DNA from: Chlorophyllum brunneum
Taxonomy: Eukaryota; Basidiomycota; Agaricomycetes; Agaricales; Agaricaceae
NCBI GenBank assembly: GCA_963576785.1
Contig: OY756140.1
Coordinates: forward strand, 1,178,001 to 1,242,000
Direction of reading: 5' to 3'
Length of the DNA: 64,000 bases
Part shown: piece after piece, positions 46,448-59,400 of the stretch
How positions within the stretch are numbered: the stretch's first letter is position 1
How the letters are laid out: every line of letters starts with the position of its first letter
Translations under genes and position numbers: made by a program
Notes under the pieces: model-generated
What the model saw: the letters and a program-made list of their open reading frames with translations, nothing else
Databases searched by the model: none
Told to the model about the DNA's origin: nothing

Positions 46448-47589
46448 TCAAGTTGTTCCCATCCGGAGCGATAAGTTTTGTGGTGCCGTGGACGGACGCT
46501 GTCTCTTTTCAGCAGGGAGTGTTTTACCGCGCTTTACCTCCTTCCCACGTCGCACACTGGAAGGGATAGGGGGTACTGGGGGCGGCACGAAATAGGGTGC
46601 GTTATATGGCTGGGTCCTCAGTGTTTGGGACCGCTTCTTTGCAACATTCTTCGGAAATGCAGAGAAGAATTTAGAAGGAGTGGCTAAGCTTCAGCTTGAG
46701 TCATACATAGATTAACATATTCGGATGGGCGACTTACACTGATGAGTGACAAAATCAGCACTTTTATCTTGCTGTGATGCCTTCTTGTTGCTCTCTCTAG
46801 ATGATGGAGTCTTCTCTTTTCTGCTGTTTTGCTTCGACTCCGGCACAAGCACTTTCTTCTTGCTGAACTCGGCCAACTGGGGCGACGATGCAGAGCGATG
46901 AATCTTCGGTTTATCAGTCCCCAACAGGGGTTTGAGGCTAGATAAGCGGAATGCAGATCCAGGGTGAGGGCCCTCTGTCGGCGGCAGGAAATGAGGAAGC
47001 GGAGAAAGGAGGGGAAGTGATGATTGATCGGCCATAGTCAGACTTGGGCGTTTGGAGCTGTGTTTTTCTTCAGACAGACTGCAGAAGCCGGGATGGATGG
47101 TAATCGTGGGGGCCTTGATGCTCATGTTGTCGACGCGCTCGACATGATTGATTGTAATGACCGGTGCGACCAGCACGAATGAACTTGGACGATCGAAGGA
47201 ATCCAGAGAAGCTACTCGTCGTAACTGGACATCGGGTGTCGGTGTTCCGCGAACGACAGCCTCACTTGACTTTGAAGCTCCAAGAGTGGGTGAATGGCTG
47301 GAATGACCTCGACTCTGCCGAGATCCTAATTTATGTGCCGGAACTTCCAGGGATCGGCGACCCCGTGATATAATTGGAGGTTTCGGAGTTGAGAGTCTCG
47401 TGGATTCAGGAGAAAAGCGACGCAGTGCAGCTCCAAAGATATAGGTGATGATGCTCTAGGGTCAAGATGTCATGGGTGCATCCAGCATAACCATGAAAAA
47501 AGATGTGTATGACATACCAGTCCATAGCCAAAGGATCCATAGAGAAACCCAGCAATCCCAACAACATAGCTATACGTGTGCGAATTCAT
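46448..47589 (-). CDS. Uncharacterised membrane-anchored disordered protein, family member B
   Basis: No known family. Exons are 47518-47589, 46738-47455 and 46448-46683 (1026 nt, 341 aa), with introns 47456-47517 (phase 0) and 46684-46737 (phase 1). The N-terminal hydrophobic segment YVVGIAGFLYGSFGYGLSII is followed by LRRFSPES and a long Ser/Pro/Lys-rich, probably disordered region with SLPLLSPLPHFLPP and KIHRSASSPQLAEF. Near the end comes LRTQPYNAPYFVPPPVPPIP. Plan, length, intron positions relative to the GYGL/GFGL segment, intron phases and the PYxAPYF motif agree with the gene at 19237-20377. I infer a common origin; function is unknown. Confidence 0.7.
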
Positions 47590-48282
47590 GGCTGTCAAAG
47601 CCGGAACAGAGATGGGGGAGAAGAGAGTGTGAGGGTGGTGGCGACTAGCACGCGTTGACAGGACGAGTCACTGCGTGCTTAAACACGACGGGCTGTGTCC
47701 ATGGACGATATATCAATACCTGAGTACTAAGTGATGGCTACCGCAGCTAAGAACGGACGTTGTTGGATGGGCTGAACGCCCAATGTCAGCCCCAACTGGC
47801 TATTTCAGGGTCAAGCCTGTATATGCTTGAATTTAAATCTTGAAGAGCCTGAGTGACAAGCGTTGCGACCTGCCATTGCGCTCCGAGATAGAGAAACACT
47901 GATGTGGTCAACTAGGTATAGAACATGCCATCAACATTTGTTATATAGTTAGTGTCCCATCGACATCACAGCCTTGTCGAGCGACAACGGACAACATAGC
48001 AACGGGATATTTCGCAGCTGGTGCCCTCACACATGGATGCTTTACCGGGTACGCAGCAGAACAGAGCGGACAGGTCCGCAGCGCCAAGGCCCGGACTACG
48101 CTGAAGCCAGCAGGCGAGAAATGAGCTGTGCCAGCGGGTACTGAGTACTGATGGCCAAACCTGTCCCAAAGAGGCAGAGACGGAGGCGGTGCTGTCACGG
48201 TGAACCACAGATCCAGCACTTCTTTCCTTTAACCTTCATCTTCAGCTCCCAATTCGCCGCAGCCGTTCTCCACTCCGGGAAC
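47590..48282. promoter_or_regulatory. Divergent intergenic region of membrane-family gene B and the PalI gene
   Basis: About 690 bp between two divergent ATGs, so it holds both promoters. An open minus-strand frame at 47941-48219 has no family features and overlaps the expected leader of the PalI gene. Confidence 0.4.
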
Positions 48283-50077
48283 ATGACCTGTATTCGCCCT
48301 GCAACACCTGGGTTTGTCGTCACTCTCGTCGCAACCGCACTCCTCGCAGTCGTCTCGTTCTGTGTACCGTATTTCAAGTCAGTCTATTTCCTTCGGGCGG
48401 ACATCAATATTGGTAGCAACCACGGCGCAATAACCTTTGGCACTCTCGGGTATTGCTTAGAGCTCTCAAATGGAACAACATGTTCCAGCCCTTCAATCGG
48501 CTACCAACTGGGTATGGGCCCGCTACCACTCTCGCTCGTTGCACTAACCAAATACGATGTCAGACATCAATGGTCTGGTTGGCAACAAATTCAGTGTCCA
48601 GATTCCCCAAGTCGTCGTGAAATGGATAACCTACGCCCTCTTCCTTCACGTTGTTGGTCTCATTCTCGCAGCCATTTCAGCGATCTTTGGCCTCCTTGCT
48701 CACGTCCGCGAAATGTCGATGGCTTGCTGCAGCACCTGCGTCTCTGGTTTCGCTGCCGGCATCACCCTCATCGCCTTCATCTTTGACATCGCCCTCTTCT
48801 TCATCGCCAAGGCCCGCATCAACGCCGTTGGCCATGCTTCGATGGGAAACGCCATCTGGTTAACCCTGGCAGCATGGATATTACTATTCTTCAGCGGCTG
48901 TTTCTTCACATTAGGCCGTTGTTGTATTCAGAAGCGAGGGCCAAGATCCAAATGGGGTAAAAAGGATGACCGAGAAACTGCTGGTCCCGACTCAACATAC
49001 GCTGAGCAAATGAGGATGGAGGCCATTAAAGCTGAAGCAGAACGGAAGGCCAGACACGCGGGTGGAGGAGGTGGAGGTCTTCCCGTCTTCTACGAGACTG
49101 TGCCGCTGACTGGTCGGGTTGAAGGGGACTCTATTTACACCGACAAGGACGAAACGACAGATACTTCTACACCCACGGTCACCAGCCACCGCCCACAAAA
49201 TACTGGATATACCTCCGGTGGTTATGCTCCCGCTCCTCAGGGAAGTCGTGCGGTGGACGAATACTATAATCCGACCTCTAATGCTGCTGCTTCGAGCAAC
49301 ACATATCCTCCTCCACCTCACCATCCTTCACGGCAGGCCAGTGGGCACTCTCATTCGCCTTCAACATATTTCCAAAATTCGCCTTCACCTGGTCCACATA
49401 GGCAAGCCAGTGGATATACGCCAACTTCCGCTCACCCGAATGCTCCTCTCAGAACTTCACCGCCTCCCGCCAATAGCCAATACCTATCCGCTGCTGCCTA
49501 TCAAGACCCATACACTACCTATGGACACACGGCTGGTGGATCTTCTTGTACGCTCCATTCCTTTATTCTTATTCCACCTCATACTTATTTTATTGGATTA
49601 GATCACACTGCGACATCTCACAACCAACAACTCTCCTCATACTCGCAGCCTGATCAGTACAATAATTACAGATCGCAGTCACAGCCTCAGACAACACACT
49701 ATTCCGAGCCCTCCTTCAACCCGGATATCTACAATAGCACCGGCATTCTCAATACTTCCTCGAGCCCACCCATACCCGCTGCGAACACATCCACCCCATA
49801 CAACTCCGCGACACCTAATCCATATACATCGTACAATGCACGATCACCACCCGCACAGCAATACACATTAAGCGGCGATGGCTACGGCGCCAACACTGTC
49901 CCCCCTCTGCCAGAAGAAAACAGCTCCCCTTATCTTCCATACTCAAGAACAGGACCATCATCCAGCAGCCACGCAACGCCCACACAGCCCCACAGTTCCT
50001 CTTATGCCACCGATGATGCACCCCCCGGATATGACGCCGGGACTTCAGGTGTAACTGGACGTTGGGGCAAGCATTAA
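48283..50077 (+). CDS. PalI/Rim9 (SUR7-like) family membrane protein
   Basis: Four-helix plasma-membrane protein related to PalI/Rim9 of the ambient-pH signalling pathway. Helix 1 is FVVTLVATALLAVVSFCVPY, followed by an extracellular loop with FGTLGYCLELSNGTTCSSPS (the family's Gly-x-x-Cys pattern). Helices 2-4 are WITYALFLHVVGLILAAISA, VSGFAAGITLIAFIFDIALF and IWLTLAAWILLFFSGCFFTL, and then GRCC. The cytosolic tail of about 300 residues is rich in Tyr, Pro, Ser and Gln. Exon 1 ends at 48511. A second intron, 49548-49601, is 54 nt without a stop and so is easily read through. Whether it works in pH sensing or in eisosome-like structures cannot be told. Confidence 0.85.
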
Positions 50078-50244
50078 TCATTGAGTGATTAATTATTGGT
50101 TCGTTGTAGGAGTAATGCATATTTGGGAAAATGATACCCCCGACCAGAGACTCTATATATAACTGTTTTTATACAGCTGATCGATAGCATCTTCCCGTAT
50201 TCTGTTTGCCTTAGTTTATTCCTTTGACATGTCTCTAGATCTAT

Positions 50245-52234
50245 TTAGTGGTAGTGGTCTGGGTTCTTGAGTGAACTTCTTGACTTCGGGGGTTTGTTGG
50301 TCAAAAACATAGAGAGGAAGTCGTGAACGAAGTCTGCAGCCGCTATCCCGGTAGTCTCGGCTATCGTTCGGGAATGAGTGATGTCTTCGTGAGGGGAATG
50401 CGGGGAAGTTGGCTCACCGTGGTCATATCCAGGAGCAACTTCCACAACGTCAGCGCCACTGAAGCCATTCAATAGTGTGAACCAATCGAAGATTGTCGAC
50501 AGCATACACAAAGTTCAATCCGGCGAGCCCTCGGAGTATACGTTTCACTTCACGAGTGGTCCACCCTCCTGCTTCAGGGGTGCCAGCTACATTCAGGAGA
50601 AGTGATTGGTCAGTATATGCATTCATGAAGTCTGAACCCAGTGTGATCTAATGATCACCTGCCTAAGCGTAAAGGCCCAAGGCTGGTGTATAAATGACTG
50701 AAGAAAGGGACTCACTTCCTGGTGCCAATCCTGGATCTTCGTTGTCATATACATCAATCGACTCAGCCGCTGCCTTTGGAGCACAGAGGTTGGTTATCAC
50801 GTACCCACGACATCGATGTCTAGACTGCAAGATATGAGTAAGCACCAGTATTCAATCGTACGCGAGAGAGATGAAACGAAATTGTACGTACCTGAGGTAC
50901 ACTGGGCTGTCACCTATGCGTTCCCGGATGCGTTTGATAATGGCAGGCACGCCGAAATCGTCGATATCATCTGTTGAAATCACTTGGAAGCCGACGTTGA
51001 CATCATTCTCTAGATCTTCTAGGCCCTATTCATAACCGATGTGTTGACCCAAATTGAATGAGGACGGAGAAGGAGAAAGAAGTTAGAACATGTGGACGTA
51101 CGCCGAGTTTGCAGCGAATTCCGGCATGAACGCTGTTATTCGCGATAAGACCTTCTTCTTTGGCGAGGTAGAAAAAGGTGCCATGAGTTACGCGAGATTG
51201 TTCAGTCGTCTGGCCTGGGTACGCAGCCCATGTGTCCTGTAGAAGGGAATATGTTAGTTTGTAGTTCATGACATAAGCATGATGTTACCAAGTGCGCATC
51301 GAAATGAATTACAGATATCGGACCATAGACTCTGTACAAGGACCGAAGGATAGGTAGAACCTAAGAGCGTCCATCTCGAACATGAGCAGAAGATTAGCGT
51401 TCATGGGTGTATACGCACAATTGTATGGTCTCCTCCAAGACTTCATCAAATTGGTCATTCCAAGTTCTCGTGGTAGGGTAACGGACCCACCTAACGACTC
51501 TTGGATGTATTAATCCATCCTTTGCCAGAATACGGCGACCAGAGTGCGCAGAAGTGTCCCGTCTAACATTTACAGGACTCCTGGCTAGCAAAGAGGAATA
51601 TGCGATTTCTATCTGGTCCACAGCAAGCGCATTGTCGAAGGGACTGACAGGGATCTAGATTTAATACCGGAGTTGAGATTTGGGGTAAGGGAAGGGAGTC
51701 GAAAGACATACGTCGCCACAGTCAACGACCTTGAATCCTTGCTCATACGGATTGACGCCCCATGACATCGTATAACCCCTTGTCTCCCTCTGCCTCCTAC
51801 TTCCGGAACGAATTGCATACGGACCAAATCGCGCCCTTCAGACCACAAAAAGTCACCAGTCTCAGTGTCTGGTGTGATATCTACATCAAGTCGCATGCTC
51901 ACCCTGGCCGATAACTGACCGTTGTGTCAAGAGGCATACCAAGAATCGCAATATCGAAGGTCACGTCCTCTTTTTCCAAACACCGATGGTAGGGCAAATG
52001 CGAAAAGGACAAAGGGCCCGAGAACGGTTGATCAATTTGCGGGCCATACTTTTCTAACCAAGTGGGTTCTTTGGGAGTCACCTCGTGAACAAAGCTAGGG
52101 CCATGTATGAACGGATTCTGGTTTATGGCCCCGTAGTGTTCATGTCCGTGTTGACCGTTGACCAGCACACTGGACCAACAAAGGAGGGCAGTAAACCCAA
52201 GTGTTCTTTTCATCGTAGCTACTGTGAGCTTCAT
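50245..52234 (-). CDS. Agmatinase/arginase-family ureohydrolase with signal peptide
   Basis: Dimanganese ureohydrolase family, closest in motif style to agmatinase. The N-terminus (MKRTLGFTALLCWSSVLVNG) is a likely signal peptide, so the product may enter the secretory pathway. Conserved parts are FDIAILGMPLDTTVSYRPG, ARFGPYAIRSGSRR, GDIPVSPFD, a 22-nt exon (51419-51440) carrying the metal His in LGGDHTI, VLPILRSLYKVYG, VIHFDAHLDTW, THGTFFYLAKEEG, VYLSLDIDVVDPGFAPGTGT and PEAGGWTTREV. Metal-binding His and Asp residues are all visible once introns are removed. The start could be the ATG at 52234 or 52213. The actual substrate is not provable from sequence. Confidence 0.88.
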
Positions 52235-52766
52235 GACGAACGGTGTGGTCAAGATGACTGCGAGCGTTGTGTCGACACGGTGGTCAGAATCTGGGAAACG
52301 ACCCACATACTAATCAAACGTAAGGGGTATATCATTCACACATAAAGACATTAAGGTTTGCATTATATTAAATACTGAGAAAATGATTGGAGATAAATGT
52401 AAAACCCTGGGGTTGAGTCCTGTTCTGAATGGTGAAATGCTATGATGCAGTGGTGGATTGATCGGCAAGATTGGGGGGGTACAATAGCAAGGGTGAGTAT
52501 CAATACATCAGTGACTGGAAGGTGGGCTAAAAAGAAGGCTGGTGAGAGAAGTCATCTCGGTCTTCGTTGCGTGGTATACGTGAATTGTGCGGATGTGAAC
52601 TGGTTCTTCACGACCTTCAAGGAGGGAGTGAACGTCCAGCTTACGAGCGTTGGCGATACACGGTGACATGAAACTCTCGGGATCATGCTCAGCGTTTATG
52701 GGCCAGTGAAACCTCTGGCGCCGGAAGCTGAATGATATTTTTCAGTAGTGGGTACGGAAGGGATTG
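52235..52766. other. Intergenic region upstream of the ureohydrolase
   Basis: 532 bp between the ureohydrolase start and the methyltransferase stop. No gene is recognised. Confidence 0.4.
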
Positions 52767-54758
52767 TCAGGGACCGTACCTCTCGTAAGTCCAAAGTGCA
52801 TCATCCAACTCAGCGTCATCCACTATAGTTTTTCCGGTCTCATCGGTGCGCGAACGAACGTATTCGACGAGTGCAGGCCTACAACCCAGGAGGGTATGAA
52901 TCCATTTACACGCATGAAACTCAGTTTCAATCGCCGTGAGGGGAATGAATGTCGAAGGCGCAATTATGATTCCAGAAGATTGTTGGGGTCCACGGGCGGC
53001 CGGGTAGTCGTATGACTGGTTCCCATGAACTACTGGTCGCCTCGCTGCAACCGTTGCCGCAACAAGGTCGGAGTAGGATATACCCAGGCGACCCGCCGCT
53101 TTCGCGCTGTGTCGGAGGGGAAGCACCGGCTGAGTAGGCATGTCTTCGTTACTTCCCAGCGACCACCTCTGACCCTTCTCTTCGGCAGGGTCAACCGGGT
53201 CTTGATCGGCACCGAGAAGGCTATCGGCACTGTTATTGGTGGGTGAATCTATCCGGTGTAGCTGTGCAGATGATGGAGGGGCGAGTTTGATATCAAACGT
53301 TCGGGTATTGCTGACATTTCCGCAGCCAAAAGTGTACCTCAGCAAGTCGGAAACGAATTCTTTGGGAGAGGGATGGACAAGGCGTTTCCGGAGCATGTCT
53401 ATGAACGAATCTTCCACATCATGACAGATTTGACAAGTGTTCACCCATTGTTCAAGGTACTCCATCGAGCGACGTTGGGAAACCTTTGTTGCTGACCATA
53501 GAAGTTCAGGCCTGGATTGGGTTGTTCCCTCGTTGGTGCGGGTATTATCGGTGTCGGAGGCGATCTTACACCTGCTGGATGTCGGGGAGCTATGATTGGA
53601 CTCAGACTCGCAATATTTCGGCCCACGAAATCTCTGGCCATCCTGTGAGCATGAGGGGGAGATGACCGGAGAGTGCCCATAAGGGAAGAAAAGCTGATCA
53701 TCGATCAATTCTAATTGGCCTCCAACGGTCAGGACTCGTCGAGCTTCGGAAACCACGAAGCTCCATCTTTCATGTGGGATCGCAAGAGAAAGGTTTGCCA
53801 TGCGGACAAAATCGAAGCTCTTGTCCGAGAACGGCAATACGTATTTGACACTGAGGTCTGTTATTGAGACAAAAGCCAAGAAGGAGGAAAGGAGTACGCA
53901 CAAGTTCCCCCGAACCAAGCGTATGTTAACTTTTTCCTGCACCTCTGGTAGCATAACATCTACTAAATCAAACCCAGTGAATTCTGTGCTAGGCCAATGG
54001 TTGGAAGCATCCAATATCCAGTGCCCTTGTCCACAACCAAGGTCTAATACATTCGCAGGTGGCCTGTCCATTGATACACTGAAAGTCGGAATGGATGAGG
54101 TCAGACGCCGGAGTAATAGATACGAGTATTTCTCGCTGACAGATTTTCATCAGTCAAACCGAATGACCGAAAACACTAGCTCTCACTTTTCAAGTACGAC
54201 CGGATCATAAGATTGCATGTAGACGGCATCTCCTGGATAGGGATGTAGTCGCATACTCCCATAGCGATGCCACAACCTTTTCTTTACAAAAACATCCTCG
54301 GCACGATGGATAACGCTATCGGGATGTGGCCCCGTAGGGACAGTATCGATTACGTGTTTGAACGAATCCACCGATGTTTTGTTCATGAGGCCAGGTCGAA
54401 GGTGCGAAGCTCGTTCCTTATCGACGGGGGCTTTGGCTCCGTTAATGGGGGATGTGTAAGATGACATTTTGCGCGTGCGTCCCTCCTTCTCCTTCCCCTT
54501 ATCCTTTGACTTGTGAACCATCTCCAATAACGAACGATCAGGGAGAGCCATGAAAAATGATACTGAATTTCTTCTGGAAATTCTTGGGAGGTGGGACTGT
54601 GGGTCGTCAGCTTTGTTTGACAACAACTGCGATATAGGGCGGTAATGACTGGTGGTTGGGCGCCGCCTCAGCTTGGGAGCGGGCTGGTTTTCGTGCGCCG
54701 AGCAAGGAGGCGGTGGGAGACGGTAGGAGAGAGGTCTGTGAGGATCTATAGTAGCCAT
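52767..54758 (-). CDS. Class I SAM-dependent methyltransferase
   Basis: The N-terminus is a 150-residue basic, Ser/Pro-rich, probably disordered region, followed by KRLWHRYGSMRLHPYPGDAV and YDPVVLEK just before an intron. The methyltransferase core has SAM motif I VLDLGCGQGHWILDASNHWP, the acidic loop FTGFDLVDVML, the post-I region VLPFSDKSFDFVRMANLSLA and the motif RVLTVGGQLELIDDQLFFP. A C-terminal part of about 200 residues ends LWTYERYGP at 52767. The core fold is certain; the substrate is unknown. It resembles fungal LaeA-like regulators in general layout, but I see no diagnostic feature for that. Confidence 0.85.
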
Positions 54759-55304
54759 CCTGTCGCAGACCAGAGGTGCCGAGAATTGTCGTCAATGTCA
54801 GCCACCTTTGAGTGTTGGTGGATAGTCCTGTTTGGACTCTGAGGAGCAGGCTGGAGTAAGTGGAGGGAAAGCAAAGGGTAACATGGGTTGACACCGAGTG
54901 ATGATTAAAGCGCTTGTAAGATGAGGACGCCAAGCACGAACACCACAAATCACGACAGCCTCTAACCGGGCCAGGGTTATCAATAGCTAAGCGGAATGGA
55001 GGAGTGACAACAATCTTGTGTGAACTGCATCAGACAAGTCACCCGTTTCAGGTTACGGCTCCAGTCGCCCTCTGCCAAAGCTCAGTACATCAGCACATCA
55101 AGAATAGAGGGGGCTCTCCAGCCAAGTCTGTCCAATCAGTCCAACCGACTGACAAGACATCACGAACAGTTTCGACGCAGTGAATTACTCTTTGGCAATT
55201 TCCGTACAGAGAACAGTCATCATCCCAAGACCTCGGCTAGACCTAAGAATACGCACAGGTAAATAAGATATGCTGACATCAGGCGACCGGAAAACCGGCA
55301 AGTA
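54759..55304. other. Intergenic region upstream of the methyltransferase
   Basis: 546 bp including the methyltransferase promoter. Open frames on the plus strand here show no family sequence. Confidence 0.4.
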
Positions 55305-55850
55305 TCAGAAAGCTCTAGATTCAGTCATCATCTTTGCGTGGTGGAGGGCCGCATGGTTGGAGCATCCGCTACACAAATATGCATTGAGCTTGATAGTGAA
55401 CCCAAACTATAGATGACAGATGACGCACCTCCGTCATCTCAAACCTGACTCTTCCAATAGCCTCCCCGTCTGCGATTGCCAGGTAGGAAGTCAGAGTGGG
55501 GTGACCGACGATGGACGCCAGTGTATCACGGTGTTGGTGAGTGACCCAGTCACTGAACCGTGTCAGGCTGGGGCGTGAGCCATGGTAGAAATAAGATCTC
55601 ACTATTTTGCAATATCCGCGTGCCCTACACGGGTATCTCAGCTTGAAAAAAAAAAAAAAGACAACCAATCCAGACTCACCAGTCCCTGTGTATCTAGCAT
55701 GAACTGGGGGAAGGGGGGTGTCAGCCGGGCATCAGAGAACGGAATGAAGACATACGATGCTCCAGCTGTGTATTAGCCGTGTAACGAAGTTCTGAAGACT
55801 ACAAAAAATGAACGATTTCGTGAATCAACTGGGCCGACTTGACATACCAT
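55305..55850 (-). CDS. Possible small intron-rich protein gene
   Basis: Several minus-strand pieces look like exons separated by short introns. One encodes YVFIPFSDARLTPPFPQFML and ends DTQGL before GTGAGT. An intron with a 14-T tract (the A-run at 55646-55659 on the plus strand) follows. A second reads LTRFSDWVTHQHRDTLASIV and GHPTLTSYLAIADGEAIGRV to FEMTE before GTGCGT, and a possible last exon ends TESRAF at 55305. The DGEAIGRVRFE segment is reminiscent of a GNAT-type fold. I could not place the start or all acceptors with frame kept, so the gene may be real but is poorly defined. Confidence 0.35.
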
Positions 55851-55902
55851 TGTGAAAGGCTCTTATTGATGCTTGATTACTTCACCAGTGAAAGAGGGCA
55901 AG

Positions 55903-57069
55903 ATGCACGTGATCGACTTCAACCACGAGGGGTCAGTGCAAGTTGAATTGACCAGAATCCCAATGGCGGGCGAGACTAGTAAAGTCAAGACGAGGCTGGC
56001 GAACCTGAATGCATCACTCGGCGAGCTCGAATCGTTGCTTGAACCTCTACTGGCTCAGTCACTTCCGGAGACTACCATGGGCCTTGAGCCCATCCAACAG
56101 GCCAAACTGCAAACAGTCTTACCATACCTCATCTACGACCTCCTATTCAGTGAGTTACCGACGCCAACAAAGAATTCAGACACTTGAACCCCCTCAGTAT
56201 ATTTGAAGACAAAAGGCGTTGATCCTAAAACTCACACCGTGATATCAGAGCTTGTAAGCCAGATGTGGTTTTCGCAGTGGGCCCTCCCAGGTTAAACAAA
56301 TACTCCAGGAAAGAGTTCGTCGATACTTTGAGAAGATCACTCATGCAGAGAACCCACCCATAAGTGAGCAAAGCGATTTCATTCTTCATGCTCAACCCAT
56401 GCTCTGCTGCTACCCAGGACGAAACGAAGTAGATAAGGATGCCGCCGGACGATTCATCAAGCATGCCATCACACAAGCTATGTCAAGAACAGCGACAGAC
56501 ACACAATCCACGCCCCCACCGCTGTCCGTATCCGTACCTGTAAAAGTGACAACCAAAATGGTTGCAAGGGCCCAATACGAACGTACTCTCGAAAAGGAAC
56601 GCCAAGAACAAGGAGAGGAGGATGTGCTTGAAGTATATGACGAGCTTGACTCAGACTCAAGTGATGACTCAGAAAACACCAGCCTTCCAACCAACAAGAA
56701 GGAAAACCCCTCCTCGGATCAAGTAGCTTCCAAAGCTTCAAAACGATGGCGGACCCCCATGGATCTATTTGCTGGTAAGACCGATTACCCGTACCGGCTT
56801 CACGCCATGTTTATCTCTTATATCCATTCAGATCACGGGGAAGCTTGCGCGACCACGAAGGAGCCTTCAGCTAAAAGGCCCCGACCGGAGCCCCAAAATG
56901 GCCAGTCTTTTGAAAACCCGCTATCCCTACCCCAAATCTGACAGAATTGTCAGGGAAACCAAAGGATGATACGCCCTGTCCGCGATTATTGGTGGATTCT
57001 ATGGCAGCAGCAGCCTCCTCAAGTCGTAAGCCACGAAAGAAAAAGACAAGCAAGAACTGGGATAAATAG
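55903..57069 (+). CDS. LRP1: C1D/Lrp1 (Rr47-type) nuclear exosome cofactor
   Basis: Partner of the nuclear exosome subunit Rrp6 in rRNA and snoRNA 3' processing. The Sas10/C1D domain is spread over short exons: KVKTRLANLNASLGELESLL, QAKLQTVLPYLIYDLLF, IYLKTKGVDPKTHTVISEL, ERVRRYFEKITHAENPP and DKDAAGRFIKHAITQAM. A charged acidic tail follows (YDELDSDSSDDSENTS). The start may instead be the ATG at 55963 (MAGETSK). The expected basic end, SRKPRKKKTSKNWDK, lies in another frame and is reached only if the sequence from 56775 to about 56954 is an intron of roughly 180 nt; read differently, the protein stops at 56941. The stop at 57069 is only 37 bp from the halogenase stop. Confidence 0.85.
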
Positions 57070-57106
57070 AGCCTTTATTCTACCCACGGGTACACGAATA
57101 GATCAG

Positions 57107-59333
<2,227 letters not shown>

Positions 59334-59392
59334 AGGTTTTTTTGGATAGGGTAATGTGTGGCTGGGGTTTGCAGAGCTCATCCTCTCGCCCT

Positions 59393-59400
59393 CCTTATAT
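59393..59400 (-). promoter_or_regulatory. TATA-like element of the halogenase gene
   Basis: The minus strand reads ATATAAGG about 60 bp upstream of the halogenase ATG, a typical place for a fungal TATA box. Confidence 0.45.

Noticed and set aside
47941..48219. 92-residue minus-strand open frame
   Set aside because: It overlaps the expected promoter and leader of the PalI-like gene, has no family sequence and no sensible splice partners.
55646..55659. A14 run suggesting a retrotransposed gene end
   Set aside because: No target-site duplication or intronless gene copy adjoins it; on the minus strand it is a good polypyrimidine tract next to a CAAG acceptor.
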